Shown here one piece after another: positions 8,734-16,396 of a stretch of 64,000 nt of DNA. The notes under the pieces were generated by a model that made no database searches, was not told the origin of the DNA, and saw only the letters and a list, made by a program, of their open reading frames with translations. Location of the stretch: assembly GCA_910578345.1 (NCBI GenBank), contig CAJTRA010000001.1:534027-598026 (forward strand), read 5' to 3'. This stretch comes from an uncultured Lachnospiraceae bacterium. GTDB lineage: Bacteria; Bacillota; Clostridia; Lachnospirales; Lachnospiraceae. The translations under genes and the position numbers were made by a program. Position 1 is the first letter of the stretch. Every line of letters begins with the position of its first letter.

Positions 8734-8770
8734 AAAAGCCCCGCTCTGTTCTATGCAGAGCGAGGCTTTT
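8734..8770. terminator. Bidirectional terminator between symporter and aldolase genes
   Basis: AAAAGCC-CCGCTCTG pairs with CAGAGCG-AGGCTTTT around a 7-base loop, with T runs on both strands. It serves the two convergent genes. Confidence 0.85.
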
Positions 8771-8798
8771 GTTAAGTTACTGAACTGTATTGATCTTC

Positions 8799-9767
8799 TT
8801 ATGCTTTGCCGTCAGATCCAAGAACGTTAACGATCTTATGAGCAACCATATCCTTAACAGCCTGACGAGCCGGTTTCAGATATTGACGAGGATCGAAGTG
8901 ATCCGGATGCTCTGCAAAATACTTACGGATGTTACCTGTCATAGCAAGGCGGATATCGGAATCGATATTAATCTTACATACTGCAAGCTCAGCAGCCTTA
9001 CGAAGCTGCTCTTCCGGAATACCTACTGCATCGGGCATATCGCCGCCATACTGGTTAACCATCTTAACAAATTCCTGCGGAACAGAAGAGGAACCGTGAA
9101 GAACAATCGGAAATCCAGGCAGGCGCTTAATGCACTCCTCTAATACATCAAAACGAAGCGGCGGCGGAACAAGAATACCGTCGGCATTTCTTGTACACTG
9201 TGCTGCTGTAAACTTATATGCACCATGGGAAGTACCGATTGCGATCGCCAGAGAGTCGCATCCTGTCCTGGAAACGAACTCCTCAACTTCCTCCGGACGA
9301 GTATAAGACTCTTTACCGGATTCTACAACAACTTCATCTTCCACACCTGCCAGAGTACCAAGCTCAGCCTCAACTACGACTCCCTTATCATGCGCATACT
9401 CTACAACCTGCTTTGTCAACGCGATGTTGTCCTCGAAAGATTTGGAAGATGCATCGATCATAACAGATGTGAATCCGCCGTCGATACAGGATTTGCACAG
9501 TTCAAAGCTGTCGCCATGGTCTAAGTGCAGTGCAATCGGGATCTGAGGATTCTCCAGAGCGGCTGCTTCTACTAACTTAACCAGATAAGTATGGTTAGCA
9601 TACGCACGCGCTCCCTTAGAAACCTGCAAGATAACAGGGCTGTTCAGCTCGCCGGCTGCCTCTGTGATACCCTGAACGATCTCCATGTTGTTAACGTTGA
9701 ACGCACCAACTGCATAACCGCCATTGTATGCCTTCTGAAACATTTCCTTTGTTGTAACTAATGGCAT
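8799..9767 (-). CDS. fba: Fructose-1,6-bisphosphate aldolase, class II
   Basis: This is the zinc-dependent glycolytic aldolase that splits fructose 1,6-bisphosphate into dihydroxyacetone phosphate and glyceraldehyde 3-phosphate. The metal-binding motif HLDHGD and the later IGTSHGAY and VLHGSSS segments are typical of class II enzymes. The start used here is the ATG at 9767 (MPLVTTKEM), preceded 8 bases upstream by AAAGGTGG. A GTG four codons earlier overlaps that ribosome site and is unlikely. The resulting 322 residues match the family. It has its own promoter and a 5' leader of about 60 bases. Confidence 0.95.
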   Translation of the reverse strand: MPLVTTKEMFQKAYNGGYAVGAFNVNNMEIVQGITEAAGELNSPVILQVSKGARAYANHTYLVKLVEAAALENPQIPIALHLDHGDSFELCKSCIDGGFTSVMIDASSKSFEDNIALTKQVVEYAHDKGVVVEAELGTLAGVEDEVVVESGKESYTRPEEVEEFVSRTGCDSLAIAIGTSHGAYKFTAAQCTRNADGILVPPPLRFDVLEECIKRLPGFPIVLHGSSSVPQEFVKMVNQYGGDMPDAVGIPEEQLRKAAELAVCKINIDSDIRLAMTGNIRKYFAEHPDHFDPRQYLKPARQAVKDMVAHKIVNVLGSDGKA

Positions 9768-9836
9768 TGTTCTTACCACCTTTCTTATGATTTTGTTATT
9801 TCAACCGGATAGGAAACCGGCCAAACTACTGTATTT

Positions 9837-9865
9837 ATTATAACGCAAAGCCTGTCTTGACGCAA
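9837..9865 (-). promoter_or_regulatory. Promoter of fba
   Basis: On the minus strand TTGCGT and TATAAT are separated by 17 bases, about 70 bases upstream of the ATG. A small CCGG-based hairpin lies in the leader. Confidence 0.6.
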
Positions 9866-9895
9866 ATACAATCTATGAAAATATAATCGGAAATA

Positions 9896-10801
9896 TTACT
9901 CCTTGTGCTGTTCCCTTGGAACCTTAATCTGCAGCGCCTGTTGCTCGTTCGTGATCACTGCCCTATAGTGTTCCCCGCCGAATTCGCCGTCCAGCGCCCA
10001 GGAAAGAGGCTGTCCGCTTTCCACGATCAACTCTGATGTCTTATACGTATGAATATACTCAGACTTCACACGTTTATCCACCAATGCCAGAATAATATTG
10101 TTCAACTCCAGCGGATTCGGCGGCCTGCGGATCAGTGTCACCTCAAACAGACCATCATTTAAAAGAATATCCTGCCCGGTTATTCCCCGAAATCCGCCCA
10201 CGGAATACGAATTGGTTACCATCCCATAGAGAAATTCTCCTTCGATTACATCTCCATTGCACATGATCTTTAGGGGGTAGGCACGCACAGACGGCAGTCT
10301 CTTCACCCCTTCCAACAGATACGCGGCATGTCCCAGCACATTCTTGACATCCTGCTTCGTCCCATAGGATACATCCGTAAACAGGCCAAATGCCGCCACA
10401 TAGATAAAACTCTCCTGATTAAAACGACCGATATCGCATGCGTAGTTGATCCCATCTACTACCACGTCCGCCGCTTTGATCATATTTTTCGGAATCTTTA
10501 AGCTGCATGCAAAATCGTTCGTGCTGCCTGCCGGTATATAACCGACCGGAAGTTTCTCTTCACACTGCATCATTCCATTGACGACTTCGTCCAATGTGCC
10601 GTCGCCGCCGCAGCACGCCACAATATCATATCCGCTATGGCGTTCCTTTACCGCTTTCACCGCATCCCCTGTCGCCTGCGTGGGATATGCCGTGACCTCA
10701 TAACCAGCCTTCGTAAAGATATCTATAATATCCAGCAGGTTACTGCGGATTTGAGCCTTACCCGCTCTCGGATTATATACAAAAAGCATTTTCTGACCCA
10801 T
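9896..10801 (-). CDS. Diacylglycerol/lipid kinase, YegS/DgkB type
   Basis: This is a soluble lipid kinase of the diacylglycerol kinase catalytic family, likely acting on membrane diacylglycerol during phospholipid turnover. It shows the N-terminal FVYNPRAGK, the nucleotide-binding CCGGDGTLDEVVNG and the PAGSTNDFA motif. The start is set at the ATG at 10801 (MGQKMLFVYN), which has GGAGG 7 bases before it; the frame stays open upstream without a ribosome site. The length is 301 residues, as usual for the family. It lies alone between fba and the HPr-like gene. Confidence 0.9.
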   Translation of the reverse strand: MGQKMLFVYNPRAGKAQIRSNLLDIIDIFTKAGYEVTAYPTQATGDAVKAVKERHSGYDIVACCGGDGTLDEVVNGMMQCEEKLPVGYIPAGSTNDFACSLKIPKNMIKAADVVVDGINYACDIGRFNQESFIYVAAFGLFTDVSYGTKQDVKNVLGHAAYLLEGVKRLPSVRAYPLKIMCNGDVIEGEFLYGMVTNSYSVGGFRGITGQDILLNDGLFEVTLIRRPPNPLELNNIILALVDKRVKSEYIHTYKTSELIVESGQPLSWALDGEFGGEHYRAVITNEQQALQIKVPREQHKE

Positions 10802-10897
10802 ATGACCGCCTCCATTCCTTATACATAATCCTCTATCTTTTATTCTAATCAAAGTCCAGGCAAATTTCAATTACGACAAAGTTAAAAAAACGCAAAA

Positions 10898-10914
10898 AAC
10901 GAGCAGATCTCGTT
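10898..10914 (-). terminator. Terminator, distal of a tandem pair after the HPr-like gene
   Basis: AACGAG and CTCGTT pair around the loop ATCTG on the minus strand, followed by a T run. It backs up the terminator at 10949-10981. A perfect 7-bp hairpin (GTTTGCC/GGCAAAC, 10921-10937) lies between them. Confidence 0.6.
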
Positions 10915-10948
10915 TACAGGGTTTGCCTGCGGCAAACTCAGATAAGCG

Positions 10949-10981
10949 GAAAAAAAGAGACTCCTTTCTACAGAAGTCCCC
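10949..10981 (-). terminator. Terminator of the rapZ-whiA-HPr-like operon
   Basis: On the minus strand GGGACTTCT pairs with AGGAGTCTC with one G-U pair, and TTTTTTT follows. It lies 46 bases after the HPr-like stop codon. Confidence 0.75.
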
Positions 10982-11026
10982 TTACAATTCTGCCTTATCT
11001 AAATGTCCTATACGCAGTCGGTCTGC

Positions 11027-11281
11027 CTAATTTCCGCTCAGGAATTTCTCAATTTCCACAACAGCAGTATCTTCGTCATTTCCGTCCGCAACAACAGTCA
11101 CTTCTTCGCCGCTGGCAAGTCCAAGGCTCATCATACCCATAATACTTTTCGCATTGACTTTCCTGTCATCTGAGTTAATATACACCGTACTCTCAAACTG
11201 ACTTGCCACCTGCACAAGCATTGCGACCGGTCTGGCCTCCAGACCCTCTTCCAGTTTAATCTGGATAGATTTTTGAATCAT
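11027..11281 (-). CDS. crh: Crh-like HPr-family protein (Glu at position 15)
   Basis: This is an 84-residue HPr-fold protein. The site where HPr carries the phosphotransferase histidine reads GLEARPVA, so residue 15 is Glu instead of His. The regulatory serine Ser46 in NAKSIMG is intact. It therefore cannot accept phosphate from Enzyme I but could be phosphorylated by HPr kinase, whose gene is about 4 kb upstream. Bacillus Crh is the known precedent, with Gln at this position and the same location next to whiA. The likely role is catabolite control with CcpA. The ribosome site and spacing fit co-translation with whiA, which ends 14 bases upstream. Confidence 0.85.
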   Translation of the reverse strand: MIQKSIQIKLEEGLEARPVAMLVQVASQFESTVYINSDDRKVNAKSIMGMMSLGLASGEEVTVVADGNDEDTAVVEIEKFLSGN

Positions 11282-11295
11282 AAATTCTCCCTCCT

Positions 11296-12198
11296 TTACA
11301 ACCTGATTCTCTCAGCGATTTCGCTCAATCTGCGTAATCTATGATTAACACCCGATTTGCCTACGGTCGGATCCAGATATCCTCCCAACTCCTTCAACGC
11401 CGCATCCGGGTATTCCAGCCTTACTTCCGCCATCTGCCGCAAATTATCCGGCAGGTTCTCAAACCCATATTTATCTCTGATCAAAATAATATCTTCTATC
11501 TGCTTCGACGCAGCAGTTACCGTCTTGGAAATATTCGCAGTCTCACAGTTTACCCGCCTGTTGACGGAATTACGCATCTCTTTCACAATCCTGAGATTCT
11601 CCAGATTCATCAAGGATACATGCGCTCCTATCACATTGAGAAGATCGACAATAGCGGCCCCCTCTTTCAAATAAACCACATAATACTTCTTTCGCCTGAT
11701 GCTCTTAGCCTCTATCTGAAATTCCTGTATAATATCCTGTAACTGTACCGCCTGCCGTCTTTCACTGCACACAAACTCAAGATGATAGCTTTTCTCTGGA
11801 TCGCTCATCGAACCGATCCCCAGAAAAGCGCCCCGCAAAAAAGCCCTGGCACAACAGGAGTTCTTAATCAAAAGTGAATTGACCGGCGCCTGCAGAACCA
11901 TTTCTTCCTCGTCGAGATGCAAGGCTTGTATTACTTTCTTCTCTACAGTATCTTCTAACAGTCTTCTTCCCCTGTCCTGCATCCCAGCCTTATTTATCTT
12001 AAAGGTTTTTTCTAATAATGTAAAGCATTTTCTGATAACTGCTTCATTTTCTGTCTCAAGGCTTAAGTGGAATCCCCCATCCACCTCGCAGATGCTCCCG
12101 CAAAAATGAAGCAGTGCCGCCAGTTCTGCCAACTGGCAATGTCTTGGCGCATCCACATGAGCCGCCAGTTCCTCTTTCACCGTTCCGGAAAAAGACAT
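11296..12198 (-). CDS. whiA: WhiA-type DNA-binding regulator
   Basis: This 300-residue protein has the WhiA architecture: an N-terminal degenerate LAGLIDADG homing-endonuclease fold (with FLRGAFLGIGS near residues 118-128) and a C-terminal helix-turn-helix that ends in HRLRRLSEIAERIR. In Gram-positive bacteria WhiA influences cell division and chromosome segregation. It sits 3 bases after rapZ and 14 bases before the HPr-like gene, a conserved Firmicute cluster, although the YvcK gene usually found between rapZ and whiA is absent here. Confidence 0.95.
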   Translation of the reverse strand: MSFSGTVKEELAAHVDAPRHCQLAELAALLHFCGSICEVDGGFHLSLETENEAVIRKCFTLLEKTFKINKAGMQDRGRRLLEDTVEKKVIQALHLDEEEMVLQAPVNSLLIKNSCCARAFLRGAFLGIGSMSDPEKSYHLEFVCSERRQAVQLQDIIQEFQIEAKSIRRKKYYVVYLKEGAAIVDLLNVIGAHVSLMNLENLRIVKEMRNSVNRRVNCETANISKTVTAASKQIEDIILIRDKYGFENLPDNLRQMAEVRLEYPDAALKELGGYLDPTVGKSGVNHRLRRLSEIAERIRL

Positions 12199-12201
12199 TC
12201 C

Positions 12202-13065
12202 CTACACTCCTTGTCCAATATCTCTATGGTAGAGCTTCACGCCATAATTGCTGCGTTCTTTCAACCCGGCATACAATTCATTCGCCAGCGTAACGCTCCT
12301 GTGCTTGCCGCCGGTGCATCCGATCCCGATCACTAACTGATGCTTTCCCTCTTTGATGTAATTAGGAATCAAAAAGTCTAACATATTTTTAAGCTTTTCC
12401 AGAAATTCTGAAGCTTCCGGAAAGCCCATAACATAATCTTGTACTTCTCTATCATTACCAGTCTTATGCTTAAGCTCGTCAATATAGAACGGATTGGGCA
12501 GAAATCGAACGTCAAACACCAGATCCGCATCCGCCGGAATTCCATTCTTAAAGCCAAAGGACAGCACGCTGACCATCAGCGAATTATATTCCTCATTGCG
12601 CACAAAAATATGATCGATCTCCTCCCTGAGCTCTCTTGTCAAAAGATTGGAAGTGTCAATCACATAATCAGCCTTTTTCTTAATGCCGCGCAGAATCTCC
12701 CGTTCTTTATGCACCCCTTCTTCCACCCGTCCTTTCGGGGAAAGCGGATGCATTCGCCTTGTCTCTTTATATCTTTTGAGGAGAACCTGGTCGCTCGCCT
12801 CCATAAACAATATCTCAAAAAGATAGCCATTTTCCTGCAGCTTGTCCAGAGTGCGCTGTGCGTCTCCAAATGGCTGGTCCGCACGTACATCTAACCCAAG
12901 CGCGACTTTCGTCGTCTCACTGCTTGGCATAGCAATCAACTCTACAAATTTCTCGATCAGCGGCACCGGTAGATTATCCACGCAGTAAAACCCAACATCC
13001 TCCAGCATCTTCATAGCCGTTCTCTTGCCGGAGCCGCTCATGCCGGTCACTACCACAAACCTCAT
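12202..13065 (-). CDS. rapZ: RapZ/YvcJ nucleotide-binding protein
   Basis: This 287-residue protein is the Firmicute YvcJ/RapZ homologue. The Walker A motif is GMSGSGKRTA at residues 8-17. The C-terminal half contains the conserved VIGIGCTGGKHRSV and the pattern FGFKNGIPADADLVFDVRFLPNP. Members bind GTP or ATP and, in enterobacteria, act as RNase adaptors controlling amino-sugar synthesis; the function in Firmicutes is less clear. It sits between murB and whiA in a tight operon. Confidence 0.95.
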   Translation of the reverse strand: MRFVVVTGMSGSGKRTAMKMLEDVGFYCVDNLPVPLIEKFVELIAMPSSETTKVALGLDVRADQPFGDAQRTLDKLQENGYLFEILFMEASDQVLLKRYKETRRMHPLSPKGRVEEGVHKEREILRGIKKKADYVIDTSNLLTRELREEIDHIFVRNEEYNSLMVSVLSFGFKNGIPADADLVFDVRFLPNPFYIDELKHKTGNDREVQDYVMGFPEASEFLEKLKNMLDFLIPNYIKEGKHQLVIGIGCTGGKHRSVTLANELYAGLKERSNYGVKLYHRDIGQGV

Positions 13066-13092
13066 AATGTTATCTCCTGTAATGTCAGTACC

Positions 13093-14076
13093 TTAAAAAT
13101 CCCCTAAAAAGATGATCTCCGGCTCCAGGGAAACATGAAATCTCTCCTCAACTCTTTCCTGCACTTCCTCGATCACTTCCCTGATGTCCGTTGCCGTAGC
13201 ATTTCCCGTATTCACAATAAACCCGCAATGTTTCTCTGAAACCTGCGCACCGCCGATCCTGTATCCTCTCATGCCTGCTTCCATGATCAGCTTCCCCGCA
13301 TAATATCCTTCGGGACGTTTGAAAGTACTGCCCGCGCTGGGGAACTCCAGAGGCTGTTTGCTCCTGCGCATTACTGCCAGCTCTTCCATCTTCGCACCGA
13401 TCTCTTCTGCATTCCCCTCCGCAAGCTGCAGCATCACTTCCAGCGCCACAATGGGCCTGTTCTTGATCGCGCTGGTGCGATACCCAAATGCCATTGCATC
13501 CTGATCCAGAATGGAAATCGTTCCGTCCTGATCCAAGCAGCGTACACTCCTGACAATCTGTTTCATCTCGCCGCCATATGCTCCGGCGTTCATTACAACG
13601 CCGCCGCCAATGCTCCCCGGAATGCCCGCCGCAAACTCCATACCGGATAAGCCTGCCTCCTTAGCTGCCGCTGCCACCCTCGAAAGCAGCGCTCCGGCCC
13701 CTGCCCTGATAACAGTACCTTCTATCTGAATCTCTTCCATCGGACCAGCAAGCTTAAGCACAACACCCCGATACCCTTTGTCGCCTACCAGAAGATTGCT
13801 TCCGTTTCCCAGAATAAAATATTCTTCCTCAATCTGATGCAAATAGCTGATCAGACTTGTAAGTTCCGCTTCCTGTTCCACCATAATCAGGCACTCTGCC
13901 TCTCCGCCTACGCGGAAAGTCGTATGCCGGCTCATCGGCTCGTGAAACAAGATGCGCTCTTTCGGGACCATTGTCTTCCTATAATCAAACTTTGATGCGC
14001 TCAATTCTTCCTTCCGTCCATTCCTCGAATCTACATAATCATTCAGCTTATGGCCTGTTATGAATCCACAACCCAT
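13093..14076 (-). CDS. murB: UDP-N-acetylenolpyruvoylglucosamine reductase
   Basis: This FAD enzyme uses NADPH to make UDP-N-acetylmuramate, the second committed step of peptidoglycan synthesis. Visible are the FAD-binding segments HTTFRVGGEAECL and LGNGSNLLV, the GIPGSIGGGVVMNAGAYGG block, and the catalytic-serine region PSAGSTFKRP. The annotated start gives 327 residues with a long, charged N-terminus. An internal ATG at 13971, preceded by AGGAAG, would give a shorter protein and may be the real start. It lies 27 bases upstream of rapZ in the same operon. Confidence 0.93.
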   Translation of the reverse strand: MGCGFITGHKLNDYVDSRNGRKEELSASKFDYRKTMVPKERILFHEPMSRHTTFRVGGEAECLIMVEQEAELTSLISYLHQIEEEYFILGNGSNLLVGDKGYRGVVLKLAGPMEEIQIEGTVIRAGAGALLSRVAAAAKEAGLSGMEFAAGIPGSIGGGVVMNAGAYGGEMKQIVRSVRCLDQDGTISILDQDAMAFGYRTSAIKNRPIVALEVMLQLAEGNAEEIGAKMEELAVMRRSKQPLEFPSAGSTFKRPEGYYAGKLIMEAGMRGYRIGGAQVSEKHCGFIVNTGNATATDIREVIEEVQERVEERFHVSLEPEIIFLGDF

Positions 14077-14200
14077 CTCTCACCGGATCGCTCATGATTT
14101 CCATGAAAGACCGTTCACGGAAACTGCCTCTTATTTATCTATATTCCAACACCACACCGGATGTCACAGATCATTTCCAGAATGCACAGACACCGGCTCA

Positions 14201-14232
14201 TGATAAACGACAGATAAATCTGCCGTTTATCA
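14201..14232 (-). terminator. Stem-loop between glucokinase and murB genes
   Basis: TGATAAACGGCAGA and TCTGTCGTTTATCA pair over 14 bases around TTTA on the minus strand, with one G-U pair that is an A-C mismatch on the plus strand. No T run follows, so it may be a processing or weak termination site after the glucokinase gene. Confidence 0.45.
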
Positions 14233-14268
14233 TAGAATAGTCAGTTCTATTACAAATTATGTATTGAT

Positions 14269-15207
14269 TTATGCTAATACCAACCGCGCCGCGCCATAAA
14301 TACCGGCATCGTTTCCAAGTGTCGCAAGTACGAACTTCGTTTCCTTCGAACCATGGAATACTGTCTTTTCGTATGGTGGACGGATATAATCAAACAGCAC
14401 TTCCCCGGCTTTCGAAACGCCGCCGCCAATCACGAAAACTTCTGGATTAACAACGCCGGCGATTACTGCAAGCGCTTTGCCCAGATACTCTCCAAATTGT
14501 ACGGCTACCTCGACTGCAAGTTCATCTCCGGCCTTGACTGCGTCAAATACCGTTTTCGCTGATACTTCCCCCTGCCTTAAGACACTGTCCTTATCACTGC
14601 TCTTAAGCTTCTGTTCTGCCAGCCGGGTAATCCCTGTCGCCGAAGCGTACTGCTCAAGACAGCCATAATTTCCACAGTTACATGCCGTCGTCTCATGATC
14701 TTCCACATGTATATGTCCAATCTCACCGCCAGACCCATTAAATCCAGTCACTACCTTACCATTGACGATAATGCCGCCGCCGACGCCTGTTCCCAATGTA
14801 ACTGCAACCAAGTCCTTATGCCCCTGGCCGCCGCCTTTCCACATCTCGCCCAGCGCTGCCACATTAGCATCATTCCCGCCTTCTACAAGCATACCGCCCA
14901 GAAGCTCTGTCAGCTCCTTCTTCAGGTTCATCTCTGACCATCCCAGGTTTACAGCCCTATGAATGATTCCTTCACCATCAACCGGGCCGGGTGCGCCAAT
15001 GCCAACACCTGCCACATCTTCTTTGGAAATAGACCGCTCTGTCATCTTCGCCTGCACGCTGGCAGCAATATCCGGCAGAATATTCACCCCACCGTTCTCT
15101 GTTCTGGTTGGAATCTCCCATTTCTCCTCCAGATTGCCGCTGACGTCAAACAGCCCCAGCTTCACGGTTGTTCCGCCCACATCCACTCCAAATACATAGT
15201 TTGCCAT
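14269..15207 (-). CDS. glcK: ROK-family glucokinase
   Basis: This 312-residue sugar kinase phosphorylates glucose at C6 using ATP. It shows the N-terminal phosphate loop DVGGTTVKLG, the ROK signature region GTGVGGGIIVNG, the glucose-contact EIGHI and the zinc-binding CNCGNYGCLEQ typical of ROK glucokinases. There is no helix-turn-helix, so it is an enzyme and not a ROK repressor. It lies between hprK and murB, linking sugar phosphorylation to the HPr kinase pathway. Confidence 0.93.
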   Translation of the reverse strand: MANYVFGVDVGGTTVKLGLFDVSGNLEEKWEIPTRTENGGVNILPDIAASVQAKMTERSISKEDVAGVGIGAPGPVDGEGIIHRAVNLGWSEMNLKKELTELLGGMLVEGGNDANVAALGEMWKGGGQGHKDLVAVTLGTGVGGGIIVNGKVVTGFNGSGGEIGHIHVEDHETTACNCGNYGCLEQYASATGITRLAEQKLKSSDKDSVLRQGEVSAKTVFDAVKAGDELAVEVAVQFGEYLGKALAVIAGVVNPEVFVIGGGVSKAGEVLFDYIRPPYEKTVFHGSKETKFVLATLGNDAGIYGAARLVLA

Positions 15208-15298
15208 ACTCTTGATCCCCTTCCTCCTTGAGCTTTTCTATCATGTTCAGCCTATGCACTCTCGCGCTGCCAACACAATCTATAAGAACCTCTGACCG

Positions 15299-16234
15299 TC
15301 AACCCTCTTCCCGCTTACCGGCAAGCGATTTCTGTACCCGTTTGTACAGCTCCTGGGCCGCATTATATCCCATCTTCTTCTGACGGTGATTCACCGCCGC
15401 CGACTCACAGATGATCGCCAGATTACGTCCCGGCCTGATCGGAATATTATGGCATACTACCTTATTACCCAAATACTCCGTATATTCTTCCTCCAGACCC
15501 AGACGGTCATACTCTTTATCCTTATCCCAGTCTTCCAAACGGATGACAAGATCGATGTTCTGCGTATCCCGGACACTGGACGCACCAAACAGCGACTTCA
15601 CGTCCACAATGCCGATACCCCGCAATTCGATAAAGTGCTTCGTAATATCCGGCGCGCTCCCGACCAGGGTATCTTCACTGACCCTGCGTATCTCCACCAC
15701 ATCATCTGTGACAAGACGGTGCCCTCTCTTGATCAGCTCCAGCGCCGCCTCCGATTTACCGATCCCGCTCTCACCCGTGATCAGCACACCTTCCCCATAT
15801 ACATCTACAAGAACACCATGGACAGAAATACAGGGTGCAAGCTTCACATTCAGCCATCTGATCACTTCTGCCATACAGGCAGACGTGGCTTTCTTGCTCA
15901 TCAGAATCGGTACGCCATACTTAACCGCAATTTCCCGAAACAGCGGATTTGGCTGCAGCTCCCGGCAGAACACAATGCCCGGAATCGGATTATTCAACAG
16001 CTTCTCAAAGATCTCCCTCTGCCTGCCTTCATCCAAGCCATTCATGTAAGAATATTCCACAAATCCCACAATCTGCAGTCTCGTCGTCTCAAAGTGCTCA
16101 AAGTATCCTGCAATCTGCAGCGCCGGCCTGTTGATATCCGGCTGTATCACGCTGATCCTGGAGATATCGATCTCCGGCGTAAGATTCTCCCATTTAAATT
16201 TCTCGATCACTTTCGTCAAACTAATACTTGCCAT
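15299..16234 (-). CDS. hprK: HPr kinase/phosphorylase
   Basis: This bifunctional enzyme phosphorylates and dephosphorylates HPr and Crh at Ser46, setting carbon catabolite repression. The C-terminal catalytic half has the P-loop GESGIGKSE and the HprK signature ELRGIGIVDV; the N-terminal half is the usual DRTGG-like domain. The start is set at the ATG at 16234 (MASISLTKV), which has AAGGAG 6 bases upstream; the nine codons before it overlap the ribosome site. Its substrate candidate, the Crh-like protein, is encoded in the next operon downstream. Confidence 0.95.
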   Translation of the reverse strand: MASISLTKVIEKFKWENLTPEIDISRISVIQPDINRPALQIAGYFEHFETTRLQIVGFVEYSYMNGLDEGRQREIFEKLLNNPIPGIVFCRELQPNPLFREIAVKYGVPILMSKKATSACMAEVIRWLNVKLAPCISVHGVLVDVYGEGVLITGESGIGKSEAALELIKRGHRLVTDDVVEIRRVSEDTLVGSAPDITKHFIELRGIGIVDVKSLFGASSVRDTQNIDLVIRLEDWDKDKEYDRLGLEEEYTEYLGNKVVCHNIPIRPGRNLAIICESAAVNHRQKKMGYNAAQELYKRVQKSLAGKREEG

Positions 16235-16293
16235 AACCTTCTCCTTACCGCCACATTGCAATTGTAAAATCCTTGCTTCTCAACTTATGTCTT

Positions 16294-16322
16294 ATTGTAG
16301 CATACATAAAAGTTGATAGCAA
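16294..16322 (-). promoter_or_regulatory. Promoter of hprK
   Basis: On the minus strand TTGCTA and TACAAT are separated by 17 bases, about 60 bases before the hprK ATG. It separates hprK transcription from the GH42 gene upstream. Confidence 0.55.
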
Positions 16323-16396
16323 TTTCAACATGAAAAAAGGCAAAGAATATATGTACTGCTGACCTGGCTCATTTTAATGGTTTCACAGGTTCTTCA

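Noticed and set aside
11341..11742. 133-codon plus-strand ORF over whiA
   Set aside because: It is antisense to whiA, whose product and operon context are well supported.
15386..16267. 293-codon plus-strand ORF antisense to hprK
   Set aside because: hprK is unmistakable on the other strand; the antisense translation is rich in His, Arg and Gln in an artefactual way.
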